Below the pieces are notes generated by a model, which had not been told where the DNA came from, did no database searches, and saw only the letters and a program-made list of their open reading frames with translations. Positions 61,848 through 64,000 of a DNA stretch of 64,000 nucleotides are shown here, in pieces. This DNA comes from Chryseobacterium nepalense (GTDB taxonomy: Bacteria > Bacteroidota > Bacteroidia > Flavobacteriales > Weeksellaceae). The number at the start of each line of letters is the position of its first letter. The stretch's first letter is position 1. The translations under genes and the position numbers were made by a program. The DNA is taken from positions 2,790,001-2,854,000 of the forward strand of contig NZ_CP096203.1 in NCBI RefSeq assembly GCF_023195755.1, in the 5' to 3' direction.

Positions 61848-63340
61848 TTACTCCGGAAGTTTACTGTAATTGATACTTTCCATTTCCAGATTTAAATATT
61901 TATTTTCTTGGTTTTTATAAGTGGAAGGTGCTTCCAATCCCATATATTTCATAATTAACGGATAAATATAGGTGGTCTGCGTCTGCAAAGCTTCCCGGCC
62001 TGTAATTTTGTAAACCGAAGGTACTTTATCACCGAACCAGATAAAAAAAGGAACCTGGGTAGATTCTTTAGAGTCTATGTGCAACAGCTTACTGCCCTGT
62101 ACTTTCAGCCCATGATCGGCAACATAAATGACAACTGAATTTGTATTTTTTAGCATGTTGAAAATACTTCCGAGAACATAATCCGTATATTTTACAGAGC
62201 TGTCATAGCAGTTCAATCCTTCGGAATTCCAGGTTGAAGGTAATCTGTTGCACGGATTAGGGTGGCTTCCCATGATATGCAGAACCACAAATTTATTTTC
62301 TGAACCGTGAATAACTTTCTTAAGTTCCGGAATAATAACCTCATCATATCCGTTGATCCATTTTTTATTTTTAGAGAGTGAAGCAATTGCCGTTATTCCT
62401 CTGGAGCTGGCCTGAGTACTAAGCCAGAAAGAATTGTATCCGCTTTGATTGGCAAGGTTAATAACATTATATGAAAGCTTGTCATAGCGTTGTTTAAATT
62501 CATCCGGATGGATACTGGAGAGCATCAGCGGAACACTAAGGTTGGTTATTCCCGCGGGGGAAACGGCATGGTCAAAAATCATCATATCCTTGGCCTGCTG
62601 TTCTGCATTTGGAGTCGTTTTTTTCCGTATCCATATAAAGACATATTCTGTTTTCTTTCGGATTCTCCTATGATGAGAATTACATTTTTTACTCCCTGCT
62701 GTATTTTCCTGCTGTTAAATACAGGAGTATTTTTTTTAATGGCATCAATATCCTGCTGTAATTTCATTGCCACATTAAAATCAGATAGATGATAATACAC
62801 GTTCTTAATCATTTTTCCGCCTCCCTTATTGCTTATATATCGGTGTTTAAGATAAAAAGCAAATGGCATTATAATCCATAACGAAGCAATAAAAATAAAT
62901 TTACCGTTGAATCTGACGGTACTGTTTTTAAGATAAATAACAGAATACAATAACAATCCGAAAAAAATGATAAAAAGGATACCTGGAAGAATAAACATGT
63001 AAGACATACTGAAAGCCTCGTGCATATTCGTTTCCAGGATACTTATGGCCATTCCCACATTGAACCCTGAATGATAAACAAAAAAACAGGATACGGAAAT
63101 AAGAAAGTTAACACTTAGCAATAAGCATAATATGACTGATAATACAGCACTATATTTATTTTTGAATAGAAGAGCATTAAAGACAAGAAAAGATAAGAAC
63201 ATGATTCCATATTCCAGAATATTCCGGATACTTTCAAACCTTTCCTTATCGAAAAGTTTTTGAAAAATAAACTGAAAAGAAAGTAAAAGACCTGTAAGGT
63301 AAAGTAAAATGATAAGTGCGGGAATTATTTTTTTTAGCAT
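61848..63340 (-). pseudogene. EptA-family phosphoethanolamine transferase, frameshifted at a poly-A run
   Basis: Two overlapping frames encode one enzyme that would add phosphoethanolamine to lipid A or another sugar. The first part starts at 63340 (M-L-K-K-I-I-P-A-L) with five membrane helices and NVILIIGESERKQNMSLYGYG. It then leaves frame at a run of seven A residues (plus-strand T at 62618-62624) and stops about 40 bases later. One extra A would continue as T-T-P-N-A-E-Q-Q-A-K-D, joining the second frame (MMIFDHAV), which carries the catalytic Thr region (GITNLSVPLMLS), HIMGSHPNPC and VADHGLK. Everything else is intact. It could be a phase-variable gene, a real inactivating mutation, a frameshift site or a sequencing error. 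Confidence 0.88.
62618..62624 (-). repeat. Homopolymer of seven A (minus strand) at the frameshift
   Basis: GGA-AAA-AAA-CGA in the first frame; eight A residues would restore the full enzyme. Confidence 0.85.
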
Positions 63341-63377
63341 GATATTGTGTTTTCTTTTGTTTGGTAAATTTTCAAAT

Positions 63378-63932
63378 CTATACTTTCCGGTTGATATACT
63401 CTTCTGTAGCATTTTCTGCCGGAATGATTTTAGCGGGGTTTCCAAGTACAACGGAGTTGGAAGGAACATCAAAGTTGACATAAGAATTGGGAACAATCAG
63501 TACATTATTTCCAATCGTCACTGCTCCTACAATAACCGCATTAGTACCGATCCACACTTCATTGCCGATAACGGGAGAGCCTTCATTCTTACCGCGGTTC
63601 TGCTGCCCGATGGTAACACCTTGGGCAATATTGCAGTTTTTTCCGATAATCGTATCCGGATTGATGACCAGGCTTCCCCAATGGCCAAGATAGAAACCTT
63701 CCCCAATTTGTGTTTCAGGATAAATCTGAAAACCATACTTAATCTGATAATGCCGTAAAACCATTCTCCAAAATATATTTAAAAATCTTATTTTCTGATA
63801 TTTCTGAGCCATCCTCAAAATATAAATAAAGTGAAGATTGGGATTGATGCATTTTTTCCAGATTTCAATTCTGGAGAGCCACTTTCCGCTTTCCCGGTAA
63901 AAATCTTTCTGAATGATGGAGTGATCTGCCAT
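63378..63932 (-). CDS. Hexapeptide-repeat acyltransferase (serine acetyltransferase-like)
   Basis: The 184-residue protein has an N-terminal helical part and a left-handed beta-helix of hexapeptide repeats (ETQIGEGFYLGHWGSLVINPDTIIGKNCNIAQGVTIG), ending GNPAKII. The catalytic His is in GHWGSLVIN. The layout is that of serine acetyltransferases used in exopolysaccharide or glycan modification rather than of full CysE. It is 37 bp upstream of the eptA-like gene and behind another gene, which suggests a surface-glycan cluster extending beyond the window. Confidence 0.85.
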   Translation of the reverse strand: MADHSIIQKDFYRESGKWLSRIEIWKKCINPNLHFIYILRMAQKYQKIRFLNIFWRMVLRHYQIKYGFQIYPETQIGEGFYLGHWGSLVINPDTIIGKNCNIAQGVTIGQQNRGKNEGSPVIGNEVWIGTNAVIVGAVTIGNNVLIVPNSYVNFDVPSNSVVLGNPAKIIPAENATEEYINRKV

Positions 63933-63943
63933 GATATTTGCTT

Positions 63944-64000
63944 TTAGACTTCGTCAATAATTTTTTGAAGATGTTCCACCGATTTTTCCAAAACAAACGG
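63944..64000 (-). CDS. C-terminal end of a gene continuing past the window
   Basis: Reading on the minus strand from base 64000, the frame P-F-V-L-E-K-S-V-E-H-L-Q-K-I-I-D-E-V-stop is open; the stop is at 63944-63946, 11 bases before the acyltransferase start. Only 18 residues are visible, so the product cannot be identified. A glycosyltransferase would fit the context but is a guess. Confidence 0.5.
   Translation of the reverse strand, partial: PFVLEKSVEHLQKIIDEV

Noticed and set aside
62490..62792. Plus-strand ORF opposite the broken eptA-like gene.
   Set aside because: It lies entirely within the enzyme's coding sequence and has no promoter or recognisable domain.
1..64000. tRNA, rRNA, riboswitch or prophage features.
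   Set aside because: None was recognisable by eye; a covariance-model search would be needed to exclude small RNAs.

Overview
The window looks like a stretch of a Weeksellaceae chromosome, most likely Chryseobacterium (Bacteroidota, Flavobacteriia). The evidence is the AT-rich composition, Bacteroidota promoters (TTTG, a gap of 17-20 bp, then TAnnTTTG), type IX secretion (T9SS) sorting domains of both type A and type B, an XrtF exosortase pair, a PNGase F-like amidase as in Elizabethkingia, and a Rho with a long disordered insert. The genus is inferred from gene content; no rRNA or tRNA gene is present. I see no phage, transposase, CRISPR array or integration site.

Region 1 (1-9.3 kb): the 3' end of psd, a secreted PNGase F-like protein, a DUF1801 protein, an MsbA-type ABC exporter, an M28 peptidase, a DUF4293 membrane protein divergent from rho, sodA/B and a small secreted protein. 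Region 2 (9.3-16.5 kb): a secreted endonuclease/exonuclease/phosphatase protein divergent from a TonB-dependent receptor plus DUF5689 lipoprotein, then a PixA/AidA inclusion-body protein and a DUF6702 protein. Region 3 (16.5-23.7 kb): a probable amino-sugar recycling cluster (AmgK-like kinase, free-standing RapZ C-terminal domain, MurU-like nucleotidyltransferase, LOG-family protein), divergent from xrtF and its partner; then an AT-rich repeat tract, an XRE regulator, a cation efflux protein, asd and a four-helix membrane protein.

Region 4 (23.8-29.8 kb): a TonB-dependent receptor and NAD biosynthesis (nitroreductase, nadB, nadC). Region 5 (29.9-44.4 kb): five long T9SS type B surface proteins built from shared modules. 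Three carry N-terminal L-type lectin domains and two carry another secreted N-terminal domain. They flank rnhA and dnaB, and two share a nearly identical lectin segment. A TPR-like secreted protein follows. Region 6 (44.5-57.9 kb): an MFS transporter, small lipoproteins, a GH3-family protein, mfd, three tandem 'LDVNG' secreted paralogues, two paralogous lipoproteins and pth.

Region 7 (58.0-64.0 kb): an apparent operon of two beta-carbonic anhydrases, a small secreted protein and a SulP anion transporter, then an EptA-type phosphoethanolamine transferase broken by a one-base deficit in a seven-A homopolymer, a hexapeptide acyltransferase and the 3' end of another gene. Housekeeping genes (psd, rho, dnaB, rnhA, asd, nadBC, mfd, pth, sod) are interleaved with surface and secreted genes. 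The strongest leads are the homopolymer frameshift in the eptA-like gene, the recombining lectin/adhesin array, the tandem LDVNG family, the XrtF locus with its repeat tract and the bicarbonate operon.
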